Shown: positions 7,998 to 16,329 of the stretch, in pieces
How positions within the stretch are numbered: position 1 is the stretch's first letter
Layout of the letters: every line of letters begins with the position of its first letter
Source of the DNA: Sphingomonas ginsenosidivorax
GTDB taxonomy: Bacteria > Pseudomonadota > Alphaproteobacteria > Sphingomonadales > Sphingomonadaceae
Assembly: GCF_007995065.1 (NCBI RefSeq)
Contig: NZ_VOQR01000001.1
Span: 685,001-749,000, forward strand
Direction: 5' to 3'
DNA length: 64,000 nucleotides
Translations under genes and position numbers: made by a program
Notes under the pieces: generated by a model
Database searches by the model: none
What the model was told of the DNA's origin: nothing
What the model saw: the letters and a program-made list of their open reading frames with translations, nothing else

Positions 7998-9211
7998 GCC
8001 GGCACTCCGGGGGCCAGATCTCTACCCACATCTCTACGGCGCCCGGGAAGGCGGCTGGTGATCGCCTTCGCGGCCTTGGAGAAGACGCGTTCGAGCGCGC
8101 CGATCGGCTGCCCGCCGGGGACATAGGCGATCGTATAGTACATCCAGAGGATCAGCCCGGCGAAGATCGTGAACGGCACCCACAGCGCGATGATCGGGTC
8201 GATCCGGCCGAGCTCGCCGATGTCGGCGGCGTACTGGTTCACCTTGTGATAGGTGACGATCATCACGATCGCGAGGAACACGCCGAACGCGGACGAGGAT
8301 CGCTTGGGTGGCACGCCGAGCGCGAGTGCGAGCATCGGCAGCAGGAACATCGTCGCGACCTCGGCCAGGCGGAAGTGGAATTCCGACCGGCTGCTGTCGC
8401 GCGCCTCGAGGCTCGCCGCGCTTTTGCCCTGCCGCGCCAGTTCGGGCAGCGTGTATTCGAGGTTGCGGCCGCCGCGGACACGGAAATTGCCGAATTTCGG
8501 CAGGTTGATCGGCAGATCGTGGCTGCTGAACGTCAGCACGCGCGGCGCCTTGAACTCGGGCCGGTTGTGGATCAGCGTGCCGTTCGCCAGGCGGAAGATG
8601 ATGACGTTGGGATCATCGGTCGCGAGGAACTTGCCGCGATCGGCGGTCACCCCGACCCAGTCGCCGTTCTGCGACTGCGCATGGACGAAGATGCCCGACA
8701 GCTCGCGGCCCTTGTCCTTGCTCTGCTCGATGCGCATCGTCATCCGGTCGCCGAGATTGGTGAACTCACCGACCTTGATCGAGGCGCCGAGCGCGCCGGT
8801 GCGCAGCTCGAACCGCAGCCCCTCGTAATAATAGCGGGCGATCGGCTGGACATAGCCGACGATGGCGAGGTTCGTGAGCGCCAGCGCGATCGTGTACATG
8901 TACGGCACGCGCAGCAGCCGGCTGTAGCTCATGCCGACGCCGCGCAGCACGTCGAGCTCGGACGAGGTCGCGAGCCGGCGGAACGCGAGCAGGATGCCGA
9001 GCAGCAGCCCGATCGGAATGCCCAGGCCCAGATATTCGGGGAGCAGGTTGGCGAGCATCCGCCACACCACGCTGATCGGCCCGCCCTGCGTCGCGACGAA
9101 GTTGAACAGCCCCAGCATCCGGTCGAGCACGAACAGCATGACGGCGATCAGCAGCGTCGCGAACAGCGGCACCGCGATGAGCCTGGCCATGTAACGATCG
9201 ATGGATTTCAT
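7994..9211 (-). CDS. lptF: LPS/outer-membrane lipid export permease LptF
   Basis: A 405-residue partner of LptG with the same architecture: helices at about 12-130, including IPIGLLLGILLAFRRLATSS with the coupling-helix region ELDVLRGVGMS, a periplasmic beta domain (about 135-280), and C-terminal helices. The C-terminal 30 residues are basic and Pro/Gly-rich, an extension beyond the last helix. The ATG lies at 9209-9211. The 3' end overlaps lptG by 4 bp. No lptA/lptC genes are adjacent. Confidence 0.92.
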   Translation of the reverse strand: MKSIDRYMARLIAVPLFATLLIAVMLFVLDRMLGLFNFVATQGGPISVVWRMLANLLPEYLGLGIPIGLLLGILLAFRRLATSSELDVLRGVGMSYSRLLRVPYMYTIALALTNLAIVGYVQPIARYYYEGLRFELRTGALGASIKVGEFTNLGDRMTMRIEQSKDKGRELSGIFVHAQSQNGDWVGVTADRGKFLATDDPNVIIFRLANGTLIHNRPEFKAPRVLTFSSHDLPINLPKFGNFRVRGGRNLEYTLPELARQGKSAASLEARDSSRSEFHFRLAEVATMFLLPMLALALGVPPKRSSSAFGVFLAIVMIVTYHKVNQYAADIGELGRIDPIIALWVPFTIFAGLILWMYYTIAYVPGGQPIGALERVFSKAAKAITSRLPGRRRDVGRDLAPGVPA

Positions 9212-9301
9212 GGGCTAGGCTCGAAGGGCGGGGAGATTGGCGGGCATCATCCGCGCCGGATATAGGCGGGGCGGGGCAGGGCGTCACGCGCTATCGCGCG
9301 A

Positions 9302-11248
9302 CTATTCGGCGGCGATCGGCCGTAGCGTCGCGGGTCGGTCGGCGGCGACCGCGGCCGCGACCGCGCGTTCCAGCCCGGTCAGCGTGAACGGCTTGCGCAA
9401 CACCTCGTGCCCGCCGAATTCGCGCGCGTTCGCATCGCCGGCAAATCCGGTGACGAACAGCACCGCGATGTCGCGGTAGCGGGGGGCGAGCGCCGCGATC
9501 ATCTCGGGGCCGGTCTGGCGCGGCATCAGCACGTCGGAAAGGATCAGGTCGATGCCGTCATGCGCATCGAGCAGCGCCGGCGCCGCCAGCGGATCGTTGC
9601 AGTGGATCGTGACGTGGCCGAGTTCCTCCAGCGCGCCGGTCGTCGCGGCGAGCACGCGCGGATCGTCCTCGACCACCAGGATGGTCAGCGTGGCGGGCGC
9701 GACGACCGTATCGGCCACGCGTTCGACGGTCGCGGCAGGCGCGTCGACGGCACAGGCCTCGCGCGGGATGTACAGCGTGACCGTCGTGCCCTGCCCGGGG
9801 GCGGTGTCGATCCTGATCTCGCCATCGGCCTGGCGCACCAGCGCGAAGATCTGGCTGAGCCCCAGGCCAGTGCCCTTGCCGACCTCCTTGGTCGTGAAGA
9901 ACGGTTCGAACACGCGCTCGGCGATCTCGGGCGCCATGCCCGATCCGGTATCGCCGACCGCGATCGAGACATAGTCGCCCGCGGCGCAGTGCCCGACCTC
10001 GCCTTCGCCCAGCGTCACCGCCCCGGTCGCGATGGTCAGTTCGCCGCGGCCGTCCATCGCGTCGCGCGCGTTGACCGCCAGGTTGAGCACCGCATTCTCG
10101 AGCTGCAGCCGGTCGCCGCGGACGCAGGCGGCAGCGGAGGTGTCCTGCGTCACGACGGTCACCGAGTCGCCCAGCGTGCGGTCGAGCAGGTCGGACATGC
10201 CGGCCACCAGCGCCGCGACGGGAATCGATTCGGACTTGAGCGAATCCTCGCGGCTGAACGCGAGCAGTCGGCGGGTCAGTGCGGCGGCGCGGTTGGCGCC
10301 TTCGCTCGCGCTGTCGATATGGCGCTGGGCCGCTGCGACATCGACCGTGACGCAGCGTTTCGCGAGTTCGAGGCCGCCGAGAACGACCGCCAGCATGTTG
10401 TTGAAATCATGCGCGATGCCACCGGTCAGCTGCCCGACCGCATCCATCTTCTGGATCTGTCGGACCTTGGCTTCCTGGACGCGCAGCTCGGTGGTGGCGC
10501 GTTCGACCGCAGAGGTCAGTTCGGCGGCGCGCTCGCGTTCCAGGTCGGCATCGGCCTGCGCATCGGCGCGTTCGCCGACCGCGCGGATCGTGAACCAGCC
10601 GAGCACGATCGCGCCGACCACGATCAGCACGCCGAACACGGCGAGCGTACCCGCGATCCGGCTCGACCGCTCGACCGATCCGATCGCCGCGGTCGATCGC
10701 TCGTCGAGGATGGTCCGCTCGCGCGCGATCAGGCGGTCCAGCGTGGTACTGATCACGGCGAGCGTCGGCGCGGTGCCGGCGTGGTAGAAGCGGGCATAGG
10801 CCTGCTTGTTCTTGCCGTAATTGGTGCTGAGCGCGGTCATCGACAATTCGCGCCCGCGCGACGCATAGGCGTCGCGCAACCGAGCGATCTCGGGCCGCTG
10901 GACCGGATTGTCGTAGGTCAGCCGCTCCAGCCGGTCGATCTGCGTGCCCGCCAGCACCCATTCGTCGAAATACAGCCGCCCCAGCTGCTTGTCGCCGCTG
11001 ATGACGTAGCGGCCGAGCGACGCTTCCGACCGGGCGATCGTCCCCGCCAGGCTGCGCGCCAGGATCATCACGTCGTAACTGTGCGCCTGCAGCGTCAGCG
11101 CGCGGTCGCGCTGGCGATTGGCACTGCCGAGCGTCAGGATCAGGGCGACGAGCACCGCCGCGCCGAGCAGTCCCATCACGACGAGCATGATGATCCGCCA
11201 CGTCGCTCCGCCCCCGGGGGCCCCGGTTCCGGCTTCGTCCTGCGTCAC
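9302..11248 (-). CDS. Hybrid sensor histidine kinase with CHASE3-like input and C-terminal receiver
   Basis: A 648-residue inner-membrane kinase. Domains in order: helix 1 (about 18-42), a periplasmic helical domain of CHASE3 type (about 45-195), helix 2 (about 200-222), a HisKA segment with the phosphoacceptor His280 in GGIAHDFNN, and a HATPase domain with the N box (NLAVNARDAMDG), DTGSGM and GKGTGLGLS. A receiver domain follows from about residue 522, with acidic residues in VVEDDP and the phosphorylated Asp572 in LILSDVLMP. All key residues are present, in contrast to the kinase-like protein at 60272. It lies between lptF and spt; a role in envelope-stress sensing is only a guess. Confidence 0.9.
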   Translation of the reverse strand: MTQDEAGTGAPGGGATWRIIMLVVMGLLGAAVLVALILTLGSANRQRDRALTLQAHSYDVMILARSLAGTIARSEASLGRYVISGDKQLGRLYFDEWVLAGTQIDRLERLTYDNPVQRPEIARLRDAYASRGRELSMTALSTNYGKNKQAYARFYHAGTAPTLAVISTTLDRLIARERTILDERSTAAIGSVERSSRIAGTLAVFGVLIVVGAIVLGWFTIRAVGERADAQADADLERERAAELTSAVERATTELRVQEAKVRQIQKMDAVGQLTGGIAHDFNNMLAVVLGGLELAKRCVTVDVAAAQRHIDSASEGANRAAALTRRLLAFSREDSLKSESIPVAALVAGMSDLLDRTLGDSVTVVTQDTSAAACVRGDRLQLENAVLNLAVNARDAMDGRGELTIATGAVTLGEGEVGHCAAGDYVSIAVGDTGSGMAPEIAERVFEPFFTTKEVGKGTGLGLSQIFALVRQADGEIRIDTAPGQGTTVTLYIPREACAVDAPAATVERVADTVVAPATLTILVVEDDPRVLAATTGALEELGHVTIHCNDPLAAPALLDAHDGIDLILSDVLMPRQTGPEMIAALAPRYRDIAVLFVTGFAGDANAREFGGHEVLRKPFTLTGLERAVAAAVAADRPATLRPIAAE

Positions 11249-11315
11249 GCGGTCAGCCTATCGCATCGCCGGACGAGTGGCCAGACTGCGCGCCGGAGCC
11301 TTGGACGGTCGCCGC

Positions 11316-12578
11316 TCAGGCGATGACGCCGACCGCACGACCCGCCGCCTCAAACATGCCGAGGATCGTCGCGACCTGTTCGTCGGTATGCTCGGCGCAT
11401 AGCGAACAGCGCAGCAGGAACGTGCCGGCGGGGGTCGCGGGCGGGCGCGCCATGTTCACGTACAGACCGCCTTCGAGCAGCGACTGCCAGATCGCCACCG
11501 CCTGGGTCTGGTCGGTCAGGATGATCGCGATGATCGCGGAGTCCGACGTCTCGGTGCCGAGCTTGAAGCCCATCGCCTTGAGCCCGGCATGCACCGCGCG
11601 CGCGTTCTTCCAGAGCTGCGCGCGCTTGTCGTGCGCGGTCATCAGCTTGCGGATCGAGGTCGCGGCGGTCGCGACCACCGACGGCGGCAGCGACGCGGTG
11701 AAGATGTACGGGCGGCAGGCGAAGCGGACCATCTCGAACTTCGGGTGGTTCGACACCACGAACCCGCCGACCGTGCCGACCGACTTCGAGAAGGTGCCGA
11801 CGACGAAGTCGACATCGTCGGTCAGCCCCATCTCCTCGTACACGCCGCGGCCGTTGGGGCCGAAGAAGCCCATCGAATGCGCTTCGTCGACCAGCACCAT
11901 GCAGCCATGCTTCTTGGCGACCGCGACCATCTCCTTCAGCGGCGCGATGTCGCCGAGCATCGAATAGACGCCCTCGAGTACCACGAGCTTGCCGGCCGCT
12001 GCGGGCAGGCGGCCGAGGCGCTTGTCGAGATCGTTGACGTCGTTGTGGCGGAACCGGACGATCTCGGCATTGCCCTGCTTGCAGCCGTCATAGATCGACG
12101 CATGGCTGTCGGCGTCGAGGATGACGTATTCGCCCTTGCCGGCGAGCGTCGAGATGATGCCCAGATTGGCCATGTAGCCGGTCGAGAACACGATCGCGCC
12201 GCTGGCGTCGTAGAATTCGCGGAGCGCCTGCTCGACGTCGATATGGTCGTGGAACGTGCCGTTGAGCATCCGGCTGCCGTTGGTGCCCGACCCGAACGCC
12301 TCGAGCGCGTCCTTGCCCGCCTGGATGACGTCGGGGTCGAACGTCATGCCCATATAGTTGTAGGTGCCGAGCAGGATGGTCTCCTTGCCGCGGATCACCG
12401 CCTGGGTCGGGCCCGTCACGCGGTCCATCACGATCGCGAACGGATCGCGCACGCCGGTGGCGAGCAGCGCGTCGCGCTCGGCGATCAGGGGATCGAACTT
12501 CGACATCAGGTCGCGTTCGGGCGCGATCGTCGGCGGATCGATCGGGAGCGCGTGGGCGGTGGTGGCGGCTTCGGTCAT
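11316..12578 (-). CDS. spt: Serine palmitoyltransferase
   Basis: A 420-residue PLP-dependent alpha-oxoamine synthase that condenses L-serine with palmitoyl-CoA (or an acyl-ACP) to 3-ketodihydrosphingosine, the first step of sphingolipid synthesis. Length and numbering match the soluble Sphingomonas paucimobilis enzyme: His159 (PLP ring stacking), Asp231 and His234 (VDEAHSMG), the Schiff-base Lys265 (GTFSKSVGT) and Arg378 (NMARPPATPAG). It is a soluble homodimer type, without a membrane helix. It lies upstream of none of its partners: acp and cerR are upstream on the same strand. This gene alone marks the organism as a sphingolipid maker. Confidence 0.97.
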   Translation of the reverse strand: MTEAATTAHALPIDPPTIAPERDLMSKFDPLIAERDALLATGVRDPFAIVMDRVTGPTQAVIRGKETILLGTYNYMGMTFDPDVIQAGKDALEAFGSGTNGSRMLNGTFHDHIDVEQALREFYDASGAIVFSTGYMANLGIISTLAGKGEYVILDADSHASIYDGCKQGNAEIVRFRHNDVNDLDKRLGRLPAAAGKLVVLEGVYSMLGDIAPLKEMVAVAKKHGCMVLVDEAHSMGFFGPNGRGVYEEMGLTDDVDFVVGTFSKSVGTVGGFVVSNHPKFEMVRFACRPYIFTASLPPSVVATAATSIRKLMTAHDKRAQLWKNARAVHAGLKAMGFKLGTETSDSAIIAIILTDQTQAVAIWQSLLEGGLYVNMARPPATPAGTFLLRCSLCAEHTDEQVATILGMFEAAGRAVGVIA

Positions 12579-12612
12579 GTTCGGTTCCAGATCAGGACGG
12601 TATCGCCCCTGC

Positions 12613-12675
12613 CGTTCGCCCTGAGCGAAGTCGAAGGGCCTTTACCATGTGCTTCGACTTCGCTCAGCACGAACG
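12613..12675. repeat. Sphingomonad GAGCGAAGTCGAAG palindrome
   Basis: Two 27-bp arms, 12613-12639 and 12649-12675, are inverted repeats around a 9-bp centre. The core GAGCGAAGTCGAAG is identical in both arms. The arms differ at a few positions, but each arm keeps its own short pairing (GCCC with GGGC in the left, GTGC with GCAC in the right), so each half can also fold alone. It lies between acp and spt on the transcribed strand and could attenuate or separate the two messages. Confidence 0.75.
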
Positions 12676-12695
12676 GGTGGGGGGTATGGGCTTGC

Positions 12696-12941
12696 TCAGG
12701 CGGCCTTCAGCTTGGCGACCGCGTCGACCAACTGCCCGACGGTCTCGATTTCGGCCTGCATGTTCATCGTGATGATGATGTCGAATTCGTCCTCGATCGC
12801 GGCGACGAAATCCATCACGGTCAGGCTGTCCCATTCGAGATCGCCCTGAAAGGTCGTCGCATCGCTGAGCGCAACACCCTTCTTGTTGAACGGTTCGATC
12901 TGCGCGACGACGGTGTCGTAAATGGCTTGGCGGTCGCTCAT
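12696..12941 (-). CDS. Acyl carrier protein of the sphingolipid cluster
   Basis: An 81-residue acyl carrier protein. The phosphopantetheine attachment site is Ser39 in LEWDSLTVMDF, and the helix II/III sequence EDEFDIIITMNMQAEI fits an ACP fold, although the usual DSL context is preceded by EW rather than LGA, so this is a specialised ACP, not FabACP. In Caulobacter a dedicated ACP sits next to spt and delivers the acyl chain for ketosphinganine formation; the same order here suggests the same job. The ATG at 12941 is preceded by GGAAGG. Confidence 0.9.
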   Translation of the reverse strand: MSDRQAIYDTVVAQIEPFNKKGVALSDATTFQGDLEWDSLTVMDFVAAIEDEFDIIITMNMQAEIETVGQLVDAVAKLKAA

Positions 12942-13000
12942 GCTGGTCCTTCCGGGTAACGCGCACGTCCTGACAGGCAAATGCGGCGGCTTTTCGGCCG

Positions 13001-13900
13001 CTATAGCAGCCCCGCCGCCCGATACCATGCGGCGGTGATCGCCAGCGCGTCGGGCGTCGATACCGACGGCCGCCACAGCGTGGCGGGGGGCCGGGCGTGC
13101 GACACCCAGTCGGGGTGGCAGAAATAGCGGACCCGGTCGGCGGTCAGCCGCGCCTTTCTGCCGCGAAGACCGCGGTCGACGACCGACACTGCCTTGAGCA
13201 GCGCGGGCGGCAACGGCATCGGCGTCACCGGCACCCCCATCGCCGCACCGATCGCGCGGATGAAGTCGCGGTGATCCCAGCCGTTCGGGGTGCCGTCGTC
13301 GGGTTCGAGGATGCGCCCGACCGTCGTCGTGTCCTCGACCAGCGCAAGCAGCAGTGCGGTCAGGTCCTCGACATACAGCGCCGACAGCCGCCCGCCCGCG
13401 GGGGGTAGCGGCACGAAGCGGCGCTTCGCCATCTGGAACAGCTCGAGGATCTCGTGGTCGCGTGGCCCGAAGATCGCGGGCGGCCGGACGATCGTCCAGT
13501 CGAGACCCGAAATCCGCGTGCGCTCGTCGGCCTGTGCCTTCGACCAGCCATAGACCGACAGCTCGGGCTCGCGCGCGGCGAGCGACGACACCGCGACGAA
13601 CCGCCGGATCCCCGCCGCCCTGGTCGCGGCGAGAATGCCCTCGGTCCCGGCGACATTGCCTTCGACGAAGCCGCGCCGGTCCGCATTGACCACGCCCGCG
13701 ACATGGATCACCGCGTCGGCGCCGGCGACGAGCTTGCCGAGACTGATCGGGCGGTCCAGCGCGCCTTCGACCCAGGTCACGCCGATCCGCGGTGCCTGCG
13801 GCTTGCGCGCGAGCGCGCGGACGGTGTGGCCGCTCTCCAGCGCATGGTCGATCAAATGGCTGCCGACGAATCCGGTCCCGCCGGTGATGGCGAGGATCAC
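13001..13900 (-). CDS. NAD(P)-dependent epimerase/reductase, CerR-like
   Basis: A 299-residue extended short-chain dehydrogenase. The Rossmann nucleotide motif GGTGFVG is at residues 7-13 and the catalytic Tyr117-x3-Lys121 (VYGWSK) is present, with Ser at about 105-106. The family is annotated as NAD-epimerase, but the homologue beside spt and the ACP in Caulobacter (cerR) acts as the ketone reductase of the ceramide pathway. The shared neighbourhood supports that role here; the exact substrate (free ketosphinganine or 3-keto-ceramide) cannot be read from the sequence. Confidence 0.82.
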   Translation of the reverse strand: MILAITGGTGFVGSHLIDHALESGHTVRALARKPQAPRIGVTWVEGALDRPISLGKLVAGADAVIHVAGVVNADRRGFVEGNVAGTEGILAATRAAGIRRFVAVSSLAAREPELSVYGWSKAQADERTRISGLDWTIVRPPAIFGPRDHEILELFQMAKRRFVPLPPAGGRLSALYVEDLTALLLALVEDTTTVGRILEPDDGTPNGWDHRDFIRAIGAAMGVPVTPMPLPPALLKAVSVVDRGLRGRKARLTADRVRYFCHPDWVSHARPPATLWRPSVSTPDALAITAAWYRAAGLL

Positions 13901-13922
13901 GAAGGATTCCTCCAGCGACTAT

Positions 13923-13975
13923 GTTCCCCCGCGAAGGCGGGGGTCCAGTCTGGATTCCCGCCTTCGCGGGAAAAC
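13923..13975. repeat. GCGAAGGCGGG palindrome
   Basis: GTTCCCCCGCGAAGGCGGGGGTCCAG pairs with TGGATTCCCGCCTTCGCGGGAAAAC across a short centre. The core is the same CCCGC-CTTCG-CGGG motif as the terminator at 4335-4364. It occupies most of the gap between proB and cerR on the reverse strand. Confidence 0.65.
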
Positions 13976-13994
13976 AAGGAGGCGACGCGCGACG

Positions 13995-15098
13995 TCACAG
14001 CAATGCCAGATGGTTGCGATGCACGAGCGCGCTGCGCGGCGCATAGCCGAGCAGGTCGGCATGCTCGTCGCTGCGTCGCCCGAGCAGCCGGCCGACATCG
14101 GCGGCATCATATTCGGCGAGCCCGCGTGCGATCGTGCCCGCAGGCCCCTCGATCGTCACCAGGTCGCCACGCGCGAACCCGCCGTCGATCCGCGTCGCGC
14201 CCGCGGCGAGCAGGCTGCCGCCCTTCGCGAGCGCGGTCGCCGCGCCCGCATCGACATGGATCGCGCCCTTGGCGGTCAGCCCACCCGCGAGCCAGGCTTT
14301 CCGCGCGGTCGCGGTGCGCTCGGCGGCGAACAGCGTGTGGCGGGCAGGGGTCGACAGCGGATGGTCGATCCGTCCCGATGCGATCGCGAGCGGGATGCCG
14401 GCGCCGGTCGCGATCCGCGCCGCGGCGATCTTCGACGCCATCCCGCCCGATCCCATCCCCGATCCCGATCCGCCGTCCGCCATCGCCGCGATGCCGTCGT
14501 CGATTCGCGCGACTTGCGGGATGTGCCGGGCGTCGGGATTGCGGCTCGGGTTCGCGTCGTAGAGCCCGTCGACGTCGGACAGCAGCAGGACGCCCTGTGC
14601 GCCCGCCGCCTGTGCGACGCGCGCGGCGAGGCGGTCATTGTCGCCGAACCGGATTTCCTCGGTCGCGACGCTGTCATTCTCGTTGATCACCGGCACCACA
14701 CCGAGCCCCAGCAACCGGTTGAGCGTCGCGGCGGCGTTCAGATAGCGGCGCCGATCCTCCAGATCGTCGAGCGTGACGAGGATCTGCGCGGCGTTGAGCT
14801 GCTCGGCACCGAGCAGTTCGGCCCAGACCTGCGACAGCGCGATCTGCCCGGTCGCCGCGGCAGCCTGCGCATCCTCGAGGCTCGCCCGCCCGCCCTTGGC
14901 GAGCCCCAGCCGGCGCGCGCCGAGCGCGATCGCGCCGGACGACACGATCGCGACCTGCTGTCCCGCGGTAATCCGCGCGGCGATATCGGCAACCAGGCTA
15001 GCGAGCCACGCCCGCCGCACCGCGCCATCGGGATCGACCAGCAGCGCGGACCCGACCTTGACGATCAGGCGGGCGCAATTGGCTGGGGCGAAGATCAC
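13995..15098 (-). CDS. proB: Glutamate 5-kinase
   Basis: Catalyses the ATP-dependent phosphorylation of glutamate, the first step of proline synthesis. The amino-acid-kinase domain spans about residues 1-260 (KVGSALLV, VSSGAIALGARRLG, NENDSVATEEIRFGDNDRL, the GSGMGSGGMASKIAAARIA glycine-rich loop), followed by a C-terminal PUA domain (about 275-360). With the GTG start at 15098, preceded by GAGGGGAA, the protein is 367 residues, the usual length. Sequence in frame upstream translates the adjacent repeat and is not part of the protein. It is the last gene of the rplU-to-proB group. Confidence 0.95.
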   Translation of the reverse strand: MIFAPANCARLIVKVGSALLVDPDGAVRRAWLASLVADIAARITAGQQVAIVSSGAIALGARRLGLAKGGRASLEDAQAAAATGQIALSQVWAELLGAEQLNAAQILVTLDDLEDRRRYLNAAATLNRLLGLGVVPVINENDSVATEEIRFGDNDRLAARVAQAAGAQGVLLLSDVDGLYDANPSRNPDARHIPQVARIDDGIAAMADGGSGSGMGSGGMASKIAAARIATGAGIPLAIASGRIDHPLSTPARHTLFAAERTATARKAWLAGGLTAKGAIHVDAGAATALAKGGSLLAAGATRIDGGFARGDLVTIEGPAGTIARGLAEYDAADVGRLLGRRSDEHADLLGYAPRSALVHRNHLALL

Positions 15099-15101
15099 CA
15101 A

Positions 15102-15225
15102 TTCCCCTCCCGTTGACGGGAGGGAGCAGGGGAGGGCGTGTCGCGGAGGCTGCCCGTCGGACAGGCCCTCCCCCAGCCCCTCCCGCAGGCGGGAGGGGAG
15201 CTTGCGCCGCCCCTCCCGCGAGCGG
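15102..15225. repeat. CCCTCCCG-rich palindromic element
   Basis: A GC-rich stretch made of short palindromes: CCCCTCCCGTTGACGGGAGGG at 15104-15124 (perfect ends), then GGGGAGGG...CCCTCCCCCAGCCCCTCCCG and GCGGGAGGGG...CCCCTCCCGCG. It fills the obgE-proB gap and its edge supplies the purine-rich ribosome-binding site of proB. The sequence is unrelated to the other repeats in the window. Confidence 0.65.
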
Positions 15226-15228
15226 AGT

Positions 15229-16275
15229 TCACACCGGCGACCACTGGAGTTCTTCTTCGCCCGCATCGGTATCGGGCGACGCGTCCGCGGCCGGCCCGAT
15301 CGCCTCGATCAGCGTGTCGAGCACAGCCTCGACCCCCGCACCGCTCGCACCCGACAGCGCCATGACCGGCGCGCCGCTCGCTTCCGCCAGTTCGGCGGAC
15401 AGCGCGGCGATCAGTTCGGCATCGAGCATGTCGATCTTGTTGAGCGCGATCACGACCTTCTTGTCGGTCAGCCCGGCGCCGTAGTTCTCGAGCTCGTCGC
15501 GGACGATGCGGTACGATTCGGCGACGTCCTTGTCGTTCGCGTCGACCAGGTGCAGCAGCACGCGGCAGCGTTCGATATGCCCGAGGAACCGGTCGCCGAT
15601 CCCGGCGCCCTCGGCCGCGCCCGCGATCAGCCCGGGAATGTCCGCGATTACGAATTCGCGCTGCTTGTGGCGCACCACGCCCAGCTGCGGGCGCGTGGTG
15701 GTGAAGGCATATTCGCCGACCTTGGCCTGCGCGTTCGACACCTGGTTGATGAAAGTCGACTTGCCCGCATTGGGGAGGCCCACCAGACCCGCATCGGCGA
15801 GCAGCTTCAGCCGCAGCCAGACCCAGGCCTCTTCGAACGGCCAGCCGGTGCCGTGCTGGCGCGGCGTGCGGTTGGTCGAGGTCTTGTAGCTCGCATTGCC
15901 GCGGCCGCCGTCGCCGCCGCGGAAGAACACTTCGCGCTGCCCCGCCTTGGTGAAGTCGAGCAGCACCTCTTCCTTGTCCTCGGACAGCACCTGCGTGCCG
16001 ACGGGGACGCGGATGATCAGGTCGTCGCCGCCGCCGCCGGTGCGGTTCGAGCCCGACCCGCCATGCCCGCGCTGCGCGCGGAAATGCTGGGTGTAGCGAA
16101 AGTCGATCAGCGTGTTGAGGCCGGCGATGGCTTCGAAGATGATGTCGCCGCCCTTGCCGCCATTGCCGCCGTCGGGGCCGCCATATTCGATGAACTTCTC
16201 GCGCCGGAAGCTGACGGCGCCGGGGCCGCCCTCGCCCGAACGTACGTAGATCTTGGCCTGGTCTAGAAAATGCAT
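15229..16275 (-). CDS. obgE: GTPase ObgE/CgtA
   Basis: A 348-residue Obg-family GTPase involved in late 50S subunit assembly and growth control. The N-terminal Obg fold (residues 1-158) has the glycine-rich segments GGPDGGNGGKGGD and RGGDGGRGNASYKT. The G domain follows with G1 GLPNAGKST, the switch region TTTRPQLGV, G3 DIPGLIAGA and G4 NKID. The C-terminal tail is acidic (PDTDAGEEE), as is common. The gene lies in the conserved rplU-rpmA-obgE-proB arrangement, interrupted here by a regulator and an acetyltransferase. Confidence 0.97.
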   Translation of the reverse strand: MHFLDQAKIYVRSGEGGPGAVSFRREKFIEYGGPDGGNGGKGGDIIFEAIAGLNTLIDFRYTQHFRAQRGHGGSGSNRTGGGGDDLIIRVPVGTQVLSEDKEEVLLDFTKAGQREVFFRGGDGGRGNASYKTSTNRTPRQHGTGWPFEEAWVWLRLKLLADAGLVGLPNAGKSTFINQVSNAQAKVGEYAFTTTRPQLGVVRHKQREFVIADIPGLIAGAAEGAGIGDRFLGHIERCRVLLHLVDANDKDVAESYRIVRDELENYGAGLTDKKVVIALNKIDMLDAELIAALSAELAEASGAPVMALSGASGAGVEAVLDTLIEAIGPAADASPDTDAGEEELQWSPV

Positions 16276-16329
16276 CGCCGTCCCATAGCGAAATCGCGGA
16301 AAATCGCCAGCCTCGCGGCGAGTCGCGAA

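Noticed and set aside
9407..11326. A forward-strand open frame of about 639 codons opposite the hybrid kinase
   Set aside because: It is the complement of a kinase with all signature motifs and itself shows none.
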